Assembly (NCBI GenBank): GCA_015234045.1
Contig: JADFWU010000004.1
Location: 1 to 43,044 of the forward strand
Origin: Magnetococcales bacterium
GTDB lineage: Bacteria; Pseudomonadota; Magnetococcia; Magnetococcales; JADFWU01
Length of the DNA stretch: 43,044 nt
Reading direction: 5' to 3'
The notes under the pieces were generated by a model. It ran no database searches and was not told the DNA's origin. It saw only the letters and a program-made list of their open reading frames with translations. Numbering within the stretch: position 1 is the stretch's first letter; each line of letters begins with the position of its first letter. Shown one piece after another: positions 12,051 through 20,035 of this stretch. A program made the translations under genes and the position numbers.

Positions 12051-12188
12051 CACGGAATAAATTAATCATCCCATTCACTGGTCTCTTGATCCGTCCGTAA
12101 GGTGCAGAAAGAGCTACGCGCAATAAGTACGCGTGCCTTGCGGACGAACCAATATCCTGCGCGACTGGAATAATTAATTTTTTCCGTG
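12051..12188 (+). repeat. MITE-like element, family A/B copy A (138 bp)
   Basis: The ends are inverted repeats of about 24 bases: CACGGAATAAATTAATCAT at the left and its near-complement ATAATTAATTTTTTCCGTG at the right. The interior (12104-12172: GCAGAAAGAGCT, GCAATAAGTACGCG, GAACCAATATCCTGCGCGACTGG) matches the reverse complement of 31941-32090. It starts four bases after the acs stop. No transposase is present in the window. Confidence 0.65.
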
Positions 12189-12206
12189 ACCCAAAATACG
12201 CTTCTT

Positions 12207-12285
12207 GAGTGTTTTTTACAGGAACAAACACTCCTTTACGAGTGTTAAAAAGCCGGGCAGTACTTATACTGCTCGGTTTTTTTTT
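12207..12285 (+). terminator. Terminator preceded by a pair of competing hairpins
   Basis: CCGGGCAGTA (12253-12262) pairs with TACTGCTCGG (12267-12276) around CTTA and is followed by nine T residues, a strong terminator. Just before it, AACACTC (12227-12233) can pair either with GAGTGTT at 12207-12213 or with GAGTGTT at 12240-12246. This may be the acs terminator, 200 bases away across the MITE-like element, or belong to a short separate transcript. Confidence 0.65.
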
Positions 12286-12428
12286 ACATAATTGTGAAAA
12301 AAAAATTTGCATGCCTCTCGCTGGTATGAGTAAAATAACGTTGTCATCAAAAATTAATATCTGTGATATAGTATCTTTATACCTGAATCTGTTGATTCAA
12401 GGAATATACGCTAAAAGGAGCAACACAC

Positions 12429-12869
12429 ATGTCTAAGAAAGCCGACCGTAAATTGGCCAAGCAACTTGACAAACAAGCCAAGCTGCAAGAGAAAATCGCC
12501 AAAAGACAAGCTCAGCAAGAAAAGATCACTGCTGCTCTAGAAGCCGAAAAAGCCAAAGAAGCTGCTTTGGTACGGGATCTTCAGGAAGAGCATCGTCAAG
12601 AGCTGCGCATCACTGAGAAACAACTCCAAGCTGAGTTGGCTGACAAGCGTGACCAAGAGCACAAACTGCAACGCAAGCTTGAGAAACTCCAAGGCATCAA
12701 ATCCAAAGCCGAGGCAGAATTGGCCGAGATGAATTTCCAAGAGAAGAAATTGGCTCAGACTCTGGCTGACCATCAAGAAGACTTGAACGCAACGTCCGAA
12801 GCCTTGGCCGCCGCCAGCGCTGAGAAAGCTGAGTTGGGTAGCAGCTTGGTAGCAGACGACGCTGAGTAA
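12429..12869 (+). CDS. Coiled-coil protein of unknown function
   Basis: The 146-residue protein is almost entirely Lys, Glu, Gln, Ala and Leu and should form one long coiled coil from about residue 5 to 130, with a short acidic, less charged tail (GSSLVADDAE). There is no signal peptide or membrane segment, and no cysteine. The ribosome binding site AAAGGAG eight bases before the ATG and a strong terminator about 60 bases after the stop suggest a well-expressed single gene. I do not recognise a family; a structural or nucleoid/cell-envelope scaffolding role would be a guess. Confidence 0.75.
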   Translation: MSKKADRKLAKQLDKQAKLQEKIAKRQAQQEKITAALEAEKAKEAALVRDLQEEHRQELRITEKQLQAELADKRDQEHKLQRKLEKLQGIKSKAEAELAEMNFQEKKLAQTLADHQEDLNATSEALAAASAEKAELGSSLVADDAE

Positions 12870-12930
12870 TCTTATTGATTACATAGCAAGATTCTATGAT
12901 TGTATTTGATAAATCATAGAAGTATAGAAT

Positions 12931-12966
12931 AGACCGGCAATGCGTTATATTGCCGGTCTTTTTTTT
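12931..12966 (+). terminator. Rho-independent terminator
   Basis: AGACCGGCAAT (12931-12941) pairs perfectly with ATTGCCGGTCT (12949-12959) around a seven-base loop, with eight T residues at the 3' side. It ends the coiled-coil gene. Confidence 0.92.
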
Positions 12967-12988
12967 CACAGTAAAAACCGTTTGTGGC

Positions 12989-13876
12989 TTATAGCCGATT
13001 GTAGCAACGAATCCGATAAAATAGACGCTTACCTACTGTTTCATCATTTTTAATGGCGTCTCGATTGTGCGGCACATTATTGCACAACATGCCCCAACCC
13101 GATTTTAATCTCAGCGTGTGAATATAAGGACTCTCTGACTCTAAAATCGACTCCATGGCCGATTTTGCCTCCTGAACCTCTACTGCCTCACTCCAGCGGA
13201 TATTTCTTTTTCTTGCGGTGTAGCGCATGTGTAGATAACCTTTAGTTCCCACTGAAAAAACAGGCCCACAGCTTTCAGGACGTTTGATTTTTCCATCCTT
13301 CCCGACACGTGCGGGAATACGCATGGCATCCGGCTTCATCAGTGCCGCAATATAGTCAGGATTCTGCTCTCGAAGCAGAATATACAGCATTTCTTGATCC
13401 ATCAGCGCATTGGAACCCCCTTTAAAGGCGGGCCTTACACAGTGCAAAACCATAGCGCACACCTGCCGATCAAGGGTATTGTAGTATCCATCGGTATGCC
13501 AATTGATAGGCACTTCTCTATATGGAATATAGTGCTTATAGGGTCCATCATTGACTGTTAAGGCTGTAACACCATTTTCATCGGCATTGGGATTATGGTC
13601 TGCCTGGAAACCACCGGTCATCTGATTCAAAATAGCGGCTGGAATGGCTGGATTTTCCTCAGCGTTGCAATTGGTCTGGTATATGACCATATTGGTGCGT
13701 TGGATACACTGCGTGATTGCCTGTTTTTCCGCATCTGAAATCTGAAAAGGATCTTTTATTTCAACAAACAACGCATCCGAATGAGTCGGATAGTTCTGAT
13801 ATTTATCATCACGCCATTGTTGATAGGCATCCACATTATCGAGTCTAAAAGGGCTTTGGGCATCAAGATTGGTCAT
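12989..13876 (-). CDS. TauD/TfdA-like Fe(II)/2-oxoglutarate dioxygenase
   Basis: The 295-residue protein has the facial triad of this family: HTD in NWHTDGYY (H127, D129) and the distal histidine in CNNVPHNRDAI (H270), with arginines in KRLFYRIRCYNR (about 284-290) to hold 2-oxoglutarate. TauD-type enzymes hydroxylate small substrates; nothing here names the substrate. No sulfonate, phosphonate or amino-acid hydroxylation genes are adjacent. The start is placed at the ATG ending at 13876; GTG/ATG codons four residues upstream are possible. The divergent helicase start codon overlaps it, so the two genes share no spacer. Confidence 0.82.
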   Translation of the reverse strand: MTNLDAQSPFRLDNVDAYQQWRDDKYQNYPTHSDALFVEIKDPFQISDAEKQAITQCIQRTNMVIYQTNCNAEENPAIPAAILNQMTGGFQADHNPNADENGVTALTVNDGPYKHYIPYREVPINWHTDGYYNTLDRQVCAMVLHCVRPAFKGGSNALMDQEMLYILLREQNPDYIAALMKPDAMRIPARVGKDGKIKRPESCGPVFSVGTKGYLHMRYTARKRNIRWSEAVEVQEAKSAMESILESESPYIHTLRLKSGWGMLCNNVPHNRDAIKNDETVGKRLFYRIRCYNRL

Positions 13877-15248
13877 GGTTAACATCACATTTGATCAAGG
13901 AACATTGCGTATCACCGGCACAGCGGAGGCAGTGGAACCTGTCAGCCAGTATCTGCTGTGGGATGACCGTATGGAGTGCTACCGTGCTGAAGGACGATAC
14001 TATGGTGTAATCGTGCTGACACTGCATCGTTTAAAAGCACCCTATCAGGATGACGCTCGCCTATTCGAAACGCAACAGTTTCAAACAACAAACGACTTTC
14101 CACCACGACCACATCAGGAAAAAGCGCTTCAAGCCTGGTTAAAAGCCGGTCGCCGTGGCGTGGTTGTTCTGCCAACGGGTTCAGGAAAGACACTTGTGGC
14201 GCGTCTGGCTATCACACATACGCAGCGCAACACCATCATATTGGTGCCAACCATTGATCTTTTACATCAATGGTATGAACAAATGTGTGAGGCCTTTGGT
14301 ATGGATGTCGGCCTGTTGGGAGGTGGTGAGAACCGTTTGGAGACCATCACCATTTCAACCTATGACTCCGCCTTGATTCATATGGAGCGGATCGGCAACC
14401 AATTTGGTTTCATGGTATGCGATGAATGCCACCACCTACCTGCCGCCAATACCCGAATGGCTGCGGTGATGAGTATTGCACCCTTTCGACTTGGCCTGAC
14501 CGCAACGCCTGAACGAGAAGATGGTGCTGAAGAGGATCTATACGCCCTACTCGGTCCCGTGGTGCATCGCAGCGAGATCACTGAACTGGAAGGCACGTTC
14601 CTGGCACCCTATCGACTGGAAACAGTTCCTGTGGTGCTTGATCCTGACGAGCGGGAAGCCTATGACACCGCCTACGCCCAATATCGTGGATTTGCTCAAG
14701 CCAGTGGCATCAGTTTCAGCCATCCAAATGGCTGGACCCGATTTATTCAGGTATGCGCCCGTTCCCGTGAAGGTCGGGCTGCCTTCGCCGCTTATCGAAT
14801 GCAAAAACAGCTGGCTCGTGCTTCTCGCGCCAAATTGCGTATGGTCTGGCTGTTGTTAAGACGCCATAACAGTGAGCAATCCATCCTGTTTACCGATGAC
14901 AATGCCACCGCCTACACCATTGGTGAAACCTTTTTTTTACCGGTCATTACCCATAAAACAAAGGTCTCTGAACGTAAGAAAATGTTGGATGCTTTTCGTC
15001 AGGGCAAAATTCCCAGCGTGGTCACCTCCCGTGTTCTCAATGAAGGCGTGGATGTGCCGGAAGTCTCCGTAGCCATCATTGTTTCCGGGAGCGGCTCTGT
15101 TCGAGAACATGTGCAACGGTTGGGACGTATTCTCAGACCTCGGGAAGGCAAACAAGCGGTACTTTATGAACTGGTTTCCGAAGATACTGCTGAGACGTAT
15201 ACCAGTGAACGTCGGCGTCAACATCTGGCCTATATGAGTAAACCGTAA
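13875..15248 (+). CDS. XPB/Ssl2-type superfamily 2 DNA helicase
   Basis: Motifs are in the SF2 order: RPHQEKALQAWL (Q-like region, 78-89), Walker A LPTGSGKT (99-106), DECHH (183-187) as the DExH box, LTATPER (motif III), and VQRLGRILRPR near the C-terminus (motif VI). The N-terminal 75 residues correspond to the damage-recognition region of XPB. XPB unwinds DNA in nucleotide excision repair; its archaeal forms work with the nuclease Bax1, which is encoded just downstream here. At 457 residues it has the archaeal rather than the eukaryotic length. The ATG at 13875 is preferred over TTG at 13869. The Bax1-like gene starts four bases after the stop. Confidence 0.9.
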   Translation: MVNITFDQGTLRITGTAEAVEPVSQYLLWDDRMECYRAEGRYYGVIVLTLHRLKAPYQDDARLFETQQFQTTNDFPPRPHQEKALQAWLKAGRRGVVVLPTGSGKTLVARLAITHTQRNTIILVPTIDLLHQWYEQMCEAFGMDVGLLGGGENRLETITISTYDSALIHMERIGNQFGFMVCDECHHLPAANTRMAAVMSIAPFRLGLTATPEREDGAEEDLYALLGPVVHRSEITELEGTFLAPYRLETVPVVLDPDEREAYDTAYAQYRGFAQASGISFSHPNGWTRFIQVCARSREGRAAFAAYRMQKQLARASRAKLRMVWLLLRRHNSEQSILFTDDNATAYTIGETFFLPVITHKTKVSERKKMLDAFRQGKIPSVVTSRVLNEGVDVPEVSVAIIVSGSGSVREHVQRLGRILRPREGKQAVLYELVSEDTAETYTSERRRQHLAYMSKP

Positions 15249-15252
15249 CGCC

Positions 15253-16470
15253 ATGCTGACCAAGGATCTCCTAAAATACAGCGTCACCAGACAACGGCGC
15301 ATCTTTCCGCGTTTTCTGGATACTCATAATAAACAACTGCTGGCCGTTGCTCAGGAGTTGATTGATATCTATACCACAGGAAACGGCCTTTCCATGGAAG
15401 AGTTGGGCGAAATGACCCACCCCGTGGTCACCGCCTACCGCTCACCTGTTGTGGCAAAAGGACTCAATAAACTCCTTCTCAATCGCTGCCGGTTCAAAGA
15501 GAGTGAAGAAGCGCTGCCAGACCTACGTATGCGGGTTTTTAGTATTACAAATACCTTACTGAAAGAGCCTGGATTTGACCAACTGAGCGTATTCCGTGAT
15601 GAGTTGGCCAAACGGTGTGATAGTGATGCGGAAACACTGTCTCAACAGCTCTACAGTGATCTACCCATCCGCCAACCACTGATCTCTTTGAAACCCATTG
15701 AAGCCGAGATGCTTCTGCATCGTTACAATACCGCCCAGGTTCAAGGCTTACTGATTCGTGCCGCCTCCATGGATCTGGAAATCGATGAACCGGATGTTGG
15801 ATTACGGCGTGAGATTCTGCGCTTTTTACGTTTTTTCCGACTATTGGCCACCATCCGAAAAACCGGCACATCGCGTGTTTCCATCACCATTGATGGGCCA
15901 ATGAGTCTATTACAGAACTCCCAGAAATACGGCTTTCAGATGGCGTGTTTCTTTCCTGCTGTCTGTGCGCTCAGCAACTGGCAACTCACCGCATCAATCA
16001 AAATATCTCAGCGGCCTGCCCGCCTTGAGTTGGATCATACCACCGGACTAAAAACCCATTTCACCCGAATATCCGGCTATCGACCTGACTCTTTCAGCCA
16101 CTTTGCCGATAATTTTGAACAGCTGGATAGTCCTTGGCGTATTCGAAAAAATCCGCCTTTACTGGATCTTGGACAACAGGAAATCATCGTGCCTGATTTC
16201 ACTTTCAAGCATCCTGATCAAGGTGTGGTACATCTGGAAATGTTCCACCGCTGGCATGCCGCAGCATTGAATCGCCGGTTGAAAACAGTAAGTCAAAACC
16301 GCAAGAAAAAACAGATTCCACTGCTGATCGGCGTGGATCGGTTTCTTAGCAAAGATAAGGCCACCAAAAGCGTGTTGGATGGCTCACCCTGGTTTCAGGA
16401 ACATGGTGTTCTTTTTAATGATTTTCCAACAGTTAAGAGCATTCTGAAGGGATTGAAGAGCTTTTTGTGA
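15253..16470 (+). CDS. DUF790/Bax1-family nuclease
   Basis: The start MLTKDLLKYSVTRQRRIFPRFL and the body (RFFRLLATIRK, ARLELDHTTGL) are typical of DUF790, the family of archaeal Bax1, the structure-specific endonuclease partner of XPB. A PD-(D/E)xK-like core is visible as VPDF (D315) and HLEMFHRW (E329), followed by basic residues (NRRLKTVSQNRKKKQIP). The usual EIVGFW wording is replaced by EMFHRW. It follows the XPB helicase by four bases in the same direction, which strongly supports a helicase-nuclease unit that opens and cuts damaged or branched DNA. Length, 405 residues, fits the family. Confidence 0.82.
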   Translation: MLTKDLLKYSVTRQRRIFPRFLDTHNKQLLAVAQELIDIYTTGNGLSMEELGEMTHPVVTAYRSPVVAKGLNKLLLNRCRFKESEEALPDLRMRVFSITNTLLKEPGFDQLSVFRDELAKRCDSDAETLSQQLYSDLPIRQPLISLKPIEAEMLLHRYNTAQVQGLLIRAASMDLEIDEPDVGLRREILRFLRFFRLLATIRKTGTSRVSITIDGPMSLLQNSQKYGFQMACFFPAVCALSNWQLTASIKISQRPARLELDHTTGLKTHFTRISGYRPDSFSHFADNFEQLDSPWRIRKNPPLLDLGQQEIIVPDFTFKHPDQGVVHLEMFHRWHAAALNRRLKTVSQNRKKKQIPLLIGVDRFLSKDKATKSVLDGSPWFQEHGVLFNDFPTVKSILKGLKSFL

Positions 16471-16496
16471 TTATCCATACAAATCACGACATATAA

Positions 16497-16631
16497 TAAT
16501 TTCGATCCAAAAATTGACAATGAATCACTACCCAATTGGAAACCCTGGTGATGTTTTTGCGCCGCTTTTGATTAGATAATGAATCACAACCAGGGCTGAA
16601 ACGGCTGACTATTCAAATTTTAGACGAAACC
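16497..16631. repeat. Dispersed repeat, copy 2 of 2 (about 135 bp)
   Basis: Same orientation and same ends as the copy at 9816-9965. The interior differs: the right-hand half of the palindrome is shortened to AATCACAACCAGGGCT, and about 15 bases are missing. It starts 26 bases after the nuclease stop and ends just before a bidirectional terminator. Confidence 0.7.
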
Positions 16632-16640
16632 GCCATAACA

Positions 16641-16682
16641 AAAAAAGCACTCTTCACCAAATTGGCAAAAAGTGCTTTTTTT
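16641..16682. terminator. Bidirectional terminator
   Basis: AAAAAGCACT (16642-16651) pairs with AGTGCTTTTT (16671-16680) around a 19-base loop. A-run on the left and T-run on the right let it work in both directions between the convergent nuclease and CYTH genes. Confidence 0.75.
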
Positions 16683-16709
16683 ACTACTTCATTCAAAGGC
16701 TAAACCTCT

Positions 16710-17252
16710 CTACGAGGCATCATCATCCGATATGCCGCCGCTGTGTTCCAAATGGACACGCCCAAGCTCGGTTTTTGGATTCAGATCCCATGTGGTAAAC
16801 GGATGTCGCGCCAGATACACATTATAGTAACGTGGATTATCAGAAACCTCGTTACCTGCCCAATCTGGCCGTGCAACATCTTCCATCTCAGAATCCAGTT
16901 CAATCTCAGCCATGATCAAACCGTTATTCGCACCATGAAAATCATCGATCACCCAGACTTTATCGGCATAAGTCACCCAATTTCGGGTTTTCTCAACGAT
17001 AGGTTTGGTACAAAGGGTTTCCAAAATCTCTTCAGCATCCACCACTGGAATCTCATACTCAAACTCTTTGCGGGTAAAGCCATGGCTCTCACTCTTCATC
17101 GTGATAAAGCCCTGCTTGCCCTTTACGCGGATACGTACCGCGCGATCTTTAATGCTAAGAAAAAATCCCTGACGGATCTTGGCCGATTTTTCAATATTCT
17201 TGCGCCAGCTGTTAGATTTAACAAGAAATTTGCGTTCAATTTCTTCGCCCAT
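16710..17252 (-). CDS. CYTH domain protein (triphosphate tunnel metalloenzyme family)
   Basis: The 180-residue protein begins with the CYTH signature EIERKFLV (E4, E6, K8) and continues with IRQGFF, VRIRVKGKQGFITMKS, RKEFEYEIP and the VWVIDDFHGANNGLIMAEIEL block, giving the acidic and basic pairs of the tunnel. Members hydrolyse inorganic triphosphate, polyphosphate or nucleoside triphosphates in the cytoplasm; the substrate here is not known. The start has a GGAGG site seven bases upstream. A 35-residue C-terminal extension is rich in Asp and Ser at its end. It is the last gene of a minus-strand cluster with apaH and a second CYTH gene. Confidence 0.88.
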   Translation of the reverse strand: MGEEIERKFLVKSNSWRKNIEKSAKIRQGFFLSIKDRAVRIRVKGKQGFITMKSESHGFTRKEFEYEIPVVDAEEILETLCTKPIVEKTRNWVTYADKVWVIDDFHGANNGLIMAEIELDSEMEDVARPDWAGNEVSDNPRYYNVYLARHPFTTWDLNPKTELGRVHLEHSGGISDDDAS

Positions 17253-17375
17253 GGGTATCCCTCCAAAGTCCGGTTACACTTCCAACCTGCTGAATCTGAA
17301 ATAGTCAATAATCCGTCCATAATAACGCCTGTTCACCCAAAATGGTACGTACTGAGAACAGATCTGTCAGAAAAA

Positions 17376-18245
17376 TCACTTTCCAGGCACCACATATTGA
17401 GGACAAGGAACTCTAAAGATCGGCCAATCTGGATGATCCAAGCGCATTGCCACCAAAGATCCGCCATAGACACAGCCATCATCAAGACCAAAAGAGTTGT
17501 TTCGAATCGTCATCCGTGCCACTGCCCAGTGGCCATAAATCATACGGGATTCATCCCGGTCCTGACGCATTTCATACCAAGGCTTGAATTGGGGATCTGC
17601 TGATGGTGGCAATAGATAGGGATTCTCGCCCTGCTCTTCACGTACTTTGCGGACATTGGCTGGCCACATGGGCCGACCGTCTGGATGACACAGGCGAATA
17701 CGGGTCATAACTGAGATATCAAAGCGGTGTTGCGAAAGCGCTTTGGAACCATTGTCCCGTTCTGGCAGAATGGGAAACATACCTCGAAACAGTTCAGGAA
17801 TCCGCTTCCCTTCCGCAAAGAGCCTTTCCAACTCACGGGCATGTTGACTGGCTGTTTGTTGGCTCCATCCCGGCACGAGACCAGCATGAACAGCAAAGGC
17901 ATTGAGTTCTGTATCATGCCAAGAGAGCGGAAACGTCTGAATAAACCGGGTAAGCGTATCACGATCCGGCGCATCACGAAGCTCTTTGGCATACGCTTGG
18001 AAAACCGGCGTTTCAAGACCATGTAAACCACCTAATGCCCATGCTTCATGATTGCCCATCAAAGCGGTTGCAGCATCACCAAGATCTTGGACAAAGCGCA
18101 ATACGCCCAGTGTGTCCGGTCCTCGGTTAATCAGGTCACCTACGAACAGCAACCGATCACGTCCAGGATGAAATTTTATTTTATCCAAAAGAGCACGAAG
18201 CGGCTTCAGGCAGCCGTGAACATCTCCGATTGCATATAACGCCAC
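17376..18245 (-). CDS. apaH: Symmetrical bis(5'-nucleosyl)-tetraphosphatase
   Basis: ApaH splits Ap4A into two ADP and controls dinucleoside polyphosphates and mRNA caps. The calcineurin-like metal motifs are GDVHG (7-11), GDLINRGP and GNHE, followed by HAGLVPGWS and IYGHWAV. A GTG start at 18245 gives the usual ALYAIGDVHG beginning and 289 residues; an ATG at 18287 would add 14 residues, overlap the upstream CYTH gene by 16 bases and has no ribosome binding site. The gene sits between two CYTH genes, all on the minus strand, which points to shared polyphosphate or dinucleotide metabolism. Confidence 0.92.
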   Translation of the reverse strand: MALYAIGDVHGCLKPLRALLDKIKFHPGRDRLLFVGDLINRGPDTLGVLRFVQDLGDAATALMGNHEAWALGGLHGLETPVFQAYAKELRDAPDRDTLTRFIQTFPLSWHDTELNAFAVHAGLVPGWSQQTASQHARELERLFAEGKRIPELFRGMFPILPERDNGSKALSQHRFDISVMTRIRLCHPDGRPMWPANVRKVREEQGENPYLLPPSADPQFKPWYEMRQDRDESRMIYGHWAVARMTIRNNSFGLDDGCVYGGSLVAMRLDHPDWPIFRVPCPQYVVPGK

Positions 18246-18271
18246 AGTGACACTTTCAAGGCCGACAAGCC

Positions 18272-18745
18272 CTAGTTGGAACCCCATTCTGAATAGGGTG
18301 ATTGAACAAGATTGGAATTGAAGTAGCGTGGATCGTTGGAGATCTCTTCACCTAACCATTCGGGCCGATCAAAAGGTTGATCTTCACTTGCCAGTTCCAC
18401 TTCAGCAATCTTCAACCCTTCATTAACGCCAAAGAAATCATCCACTTCCCAAACAAGATCACCCATGGGAATGCTGTAGCGTTTTTTCTCAATGATCGGC
18501 TGTTCGCAAAGATCATCCAGCATGATTTGAGCATTTTCCACAGGGATTTCATACTCGAATTCGGTTTTGGTAAAACCTCGGGTCAATCCTTTGACCGTCA
18601 TAGTGCCCTTACCACCGGCAATACGCACACGAACCACACGTTCCTTGACCGTGGAGAGAAAACCCTGCCGAAATGACACACCTTCAGCCAGACTTTTGAA
18701 GGCATCTCCTTTGACCAGGAAACGACGCTCAATCTCTTTGCCCAT
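18272..18745 (-). CDS. CYTH domain protein, paralogue
   Basis: This 157-residue protein is clearly similar to the CYTH protein at 16710-17252: GKEIERRFLVKG, FRQGF, VRVRIAGGKGTMTVK, TKTEFEYEIPVENA, EQPIIEKKRY and LVWEVDDFFGVNEGLKIAEVEL all align. The signature reads EIERR, so the usual lysine is arginine (R8), which may alter metal or phosphate binding. The ATG at 18745 is chosen because AAAGGAAA lies just before it; starts further upstream have none. It precedes apaH by 26 bases. A tandem duplication followed by divergence is the simplest origin. Confidence 0.87.
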   Translation of the reverse strand: MGKEIERRFLVKGDAFKSLAEGVSFRQGFLSTVKERVVRVRIAGGKGTMTVKGLTRGFTKTEFEYEIPVENAQIMLDDLCEQPIIEKKRYSIPMGDLVWEVDDFFGVNEGLKIAEVELASEDQPFDRPEWLGEEISNDPRYFNSNLVQSPYSEWGSN

Positions 18746-18819
18746 TGTGTGATTTCCTTTTATTGATTCCAACACTCTGCCAGACAAACAAATATCGATA
18801 CGACTATCTGGCTTTCCAG

Positions 18820-19419
18820 TTATTGATACAGTCTATCCATCTTGACGAAAGATTTTAGCGCAGCAAGGTAACTGGTATTATCATGACTATTCAAACCCAA
18901 TTTTTTCAATACAGACATCACCATCAATGGATCAACATGCTCCACACCAGCGGTCTGAATAGATGACCCATTAAAAGTGAGATAGCCCACTTCGCAGATC
19001 ACATTATTCACCATGAAACCATGGCGCTCTTTGGTTACTTTAACGCTCTCAAGATACGGACTTGGCTCAACAATAGTATTGATAAGCGTATCAAGATCAC
19101 ACGGCCTGGTTCCACTCAACGGTATCGGCATATCCCATGCTTGATAAACCATTTTAAGCTGATTTGCTTCAACAGGAAGCGCATTTTTGAAGGTTGGGTA
19201 CCACTGTTCAAGCCGATCTTTGCTGATCTGCTTGAGCATTTTGACATCCATCATATCGAAACGGATCTTGGTGTTATTATTGGATCGACGAGAAAGGATG
19301 TAAATTTCTTCGCTTTCACGAACCTGTGGCTCTCCAGCGATATCCCGAAATGCCTCTTCGAGATGGGTCATATCGTCGCCAAACACACGCCATTCCCAAC
19401 GCGGCACTATCTCAGTCAT
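18820..19419 (-). CDS. CYTH-like (triphosphate tunnel-type) protein, putative
   Basis: The 199-residue protein starts PRWEWRVFG and contains ESEEIYILSRRSNNNTKIR, MMDVKMLKQ, LEQWYP and VTKERHGFMV. The alternating charged strands (E-x-R, K-I-R, D-V-K, K-E-R) resemble a CYTH barrel, and the gene leads a cluster with two true CYTH genes and apaH; both facts support a distant triphosphate-tunnel fold. The classic ExExK motif is absent. The ribosome binding site GGAGG is four bases from the ATG. Its exact family and substrate are unknown; the fold assignment is inference. Confidence 0.5.
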   Translation of the reverse strand: MTEIVPRWEWRVFGDDMTHLEEAFRDIAGEPQVRESEEIYILSRRSNNNTKIRFDMMDVKMLKQISKDRLEQWYPTFKNALPVEANQLKMVYQAWDMPIPLSGTRPCDLDTLINTIVEPSPYLESVKVTKERHGFMVNNVICEVGYLTFNGSSIQTAGVEHVDPLMVMSVLKKLGLNSHDNTSYLAALKSFVKMDRLYQ

Positions 19420-19540
19420 GATACCTCCACCCCTATAAAACCGACTTTGTTAGTTGATTTTATTGTTTATTAATTCTTAGCGAGCATACTGCCCGAACAC
19501 CCGTAAGAAAAGATTAATAGGATTCATTATGATCCCTTAT

Positions 19541-20002
19541 TCAAAGGGTTTCAATACCGCCAGGAGGACAACGCATGACGATAGCCGCTTCTCCATCTCG
19601 ATAATAGCCTTTTCGAAGACCTATTTGTTGAAAACCAAGTTGTATGTAAAGCGCCTGGGCCACAAGGTTGGATTGCCGCACTTCGAGATAATGTGCATCC
19701 GGCCCTGCCTGACGTATAGACTGTTTGATCAAATGTGAGGCAATGCCCTGCCGACGACACGCACTATCAACACCCAACGCCATGACATGCCAGGAATCAC
19801 CCATCCAACGACAAAAAAGATAACCTACCAAAACCCCTTGTTTAAATCCACCTAAACAAAGCGCATTGCCATAGTTTAACTCTTGCTCAATCTGTTCCTG
19901 ACTCCAAGGATCCAGCGCAGCCTGTTGATCCAGAGCAACCAGCTGATCCAGATCATCCATAGTCAGTTCTCGTATCACTGGTGCATCATCTCGACTGCAC
20001 AC
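19541..20002 (-). CDS. rimI: Ribosomal protein S18-alanine N-acetyltransferase
   Basis: RimI acetylates the N-terminus of ribosomal protein S18. The GNAT fold is visible: IRELTMDDLDQLVALDQ (9-25), the acetyl-CoA loop RRQGIASHLIKQ (about 88-99), and YLEVRQSNLVAQALYIQLGFQQIGLRKGYYRDGEAAIVM (residues 109-147). The wording E-V-R-x-x-N-x-x-A-x-x-L-Y-x-x-x-G-F is the RimI hallmark. The start is GTG at 20002, with AAAGGA about nine bases upstream. It is the third gene of a dinG-tsaB-rimI run; tsaB and rimI are neighbours in many genomes. Confidence 0.9.
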   Translation of the reverse strand: MCSRDDAPVIRELTMDDLDQLVALDQQAALDPWSQEQIEQELNYGNALCLGGFKQGVLVGYLFCRWMGDSWHVMALGVDSACRRQGIASHLIKQSIRQAGPDAHYLEVRQSNLVAQALYIQLGFQQIGLRKGYYRDGEAAIVMRCPPGGIETL

Positions 20003-20035
20003 GATTTCCGGTCCTTTTGCGGTGGCTTTTTACGT

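Noticed and set aside
12043-12312. Open frame of 89 residues on the minus strand after acs
   Set aside because: It crosses the MITE-like element and a strong terminator and shows no protein-like pattern.
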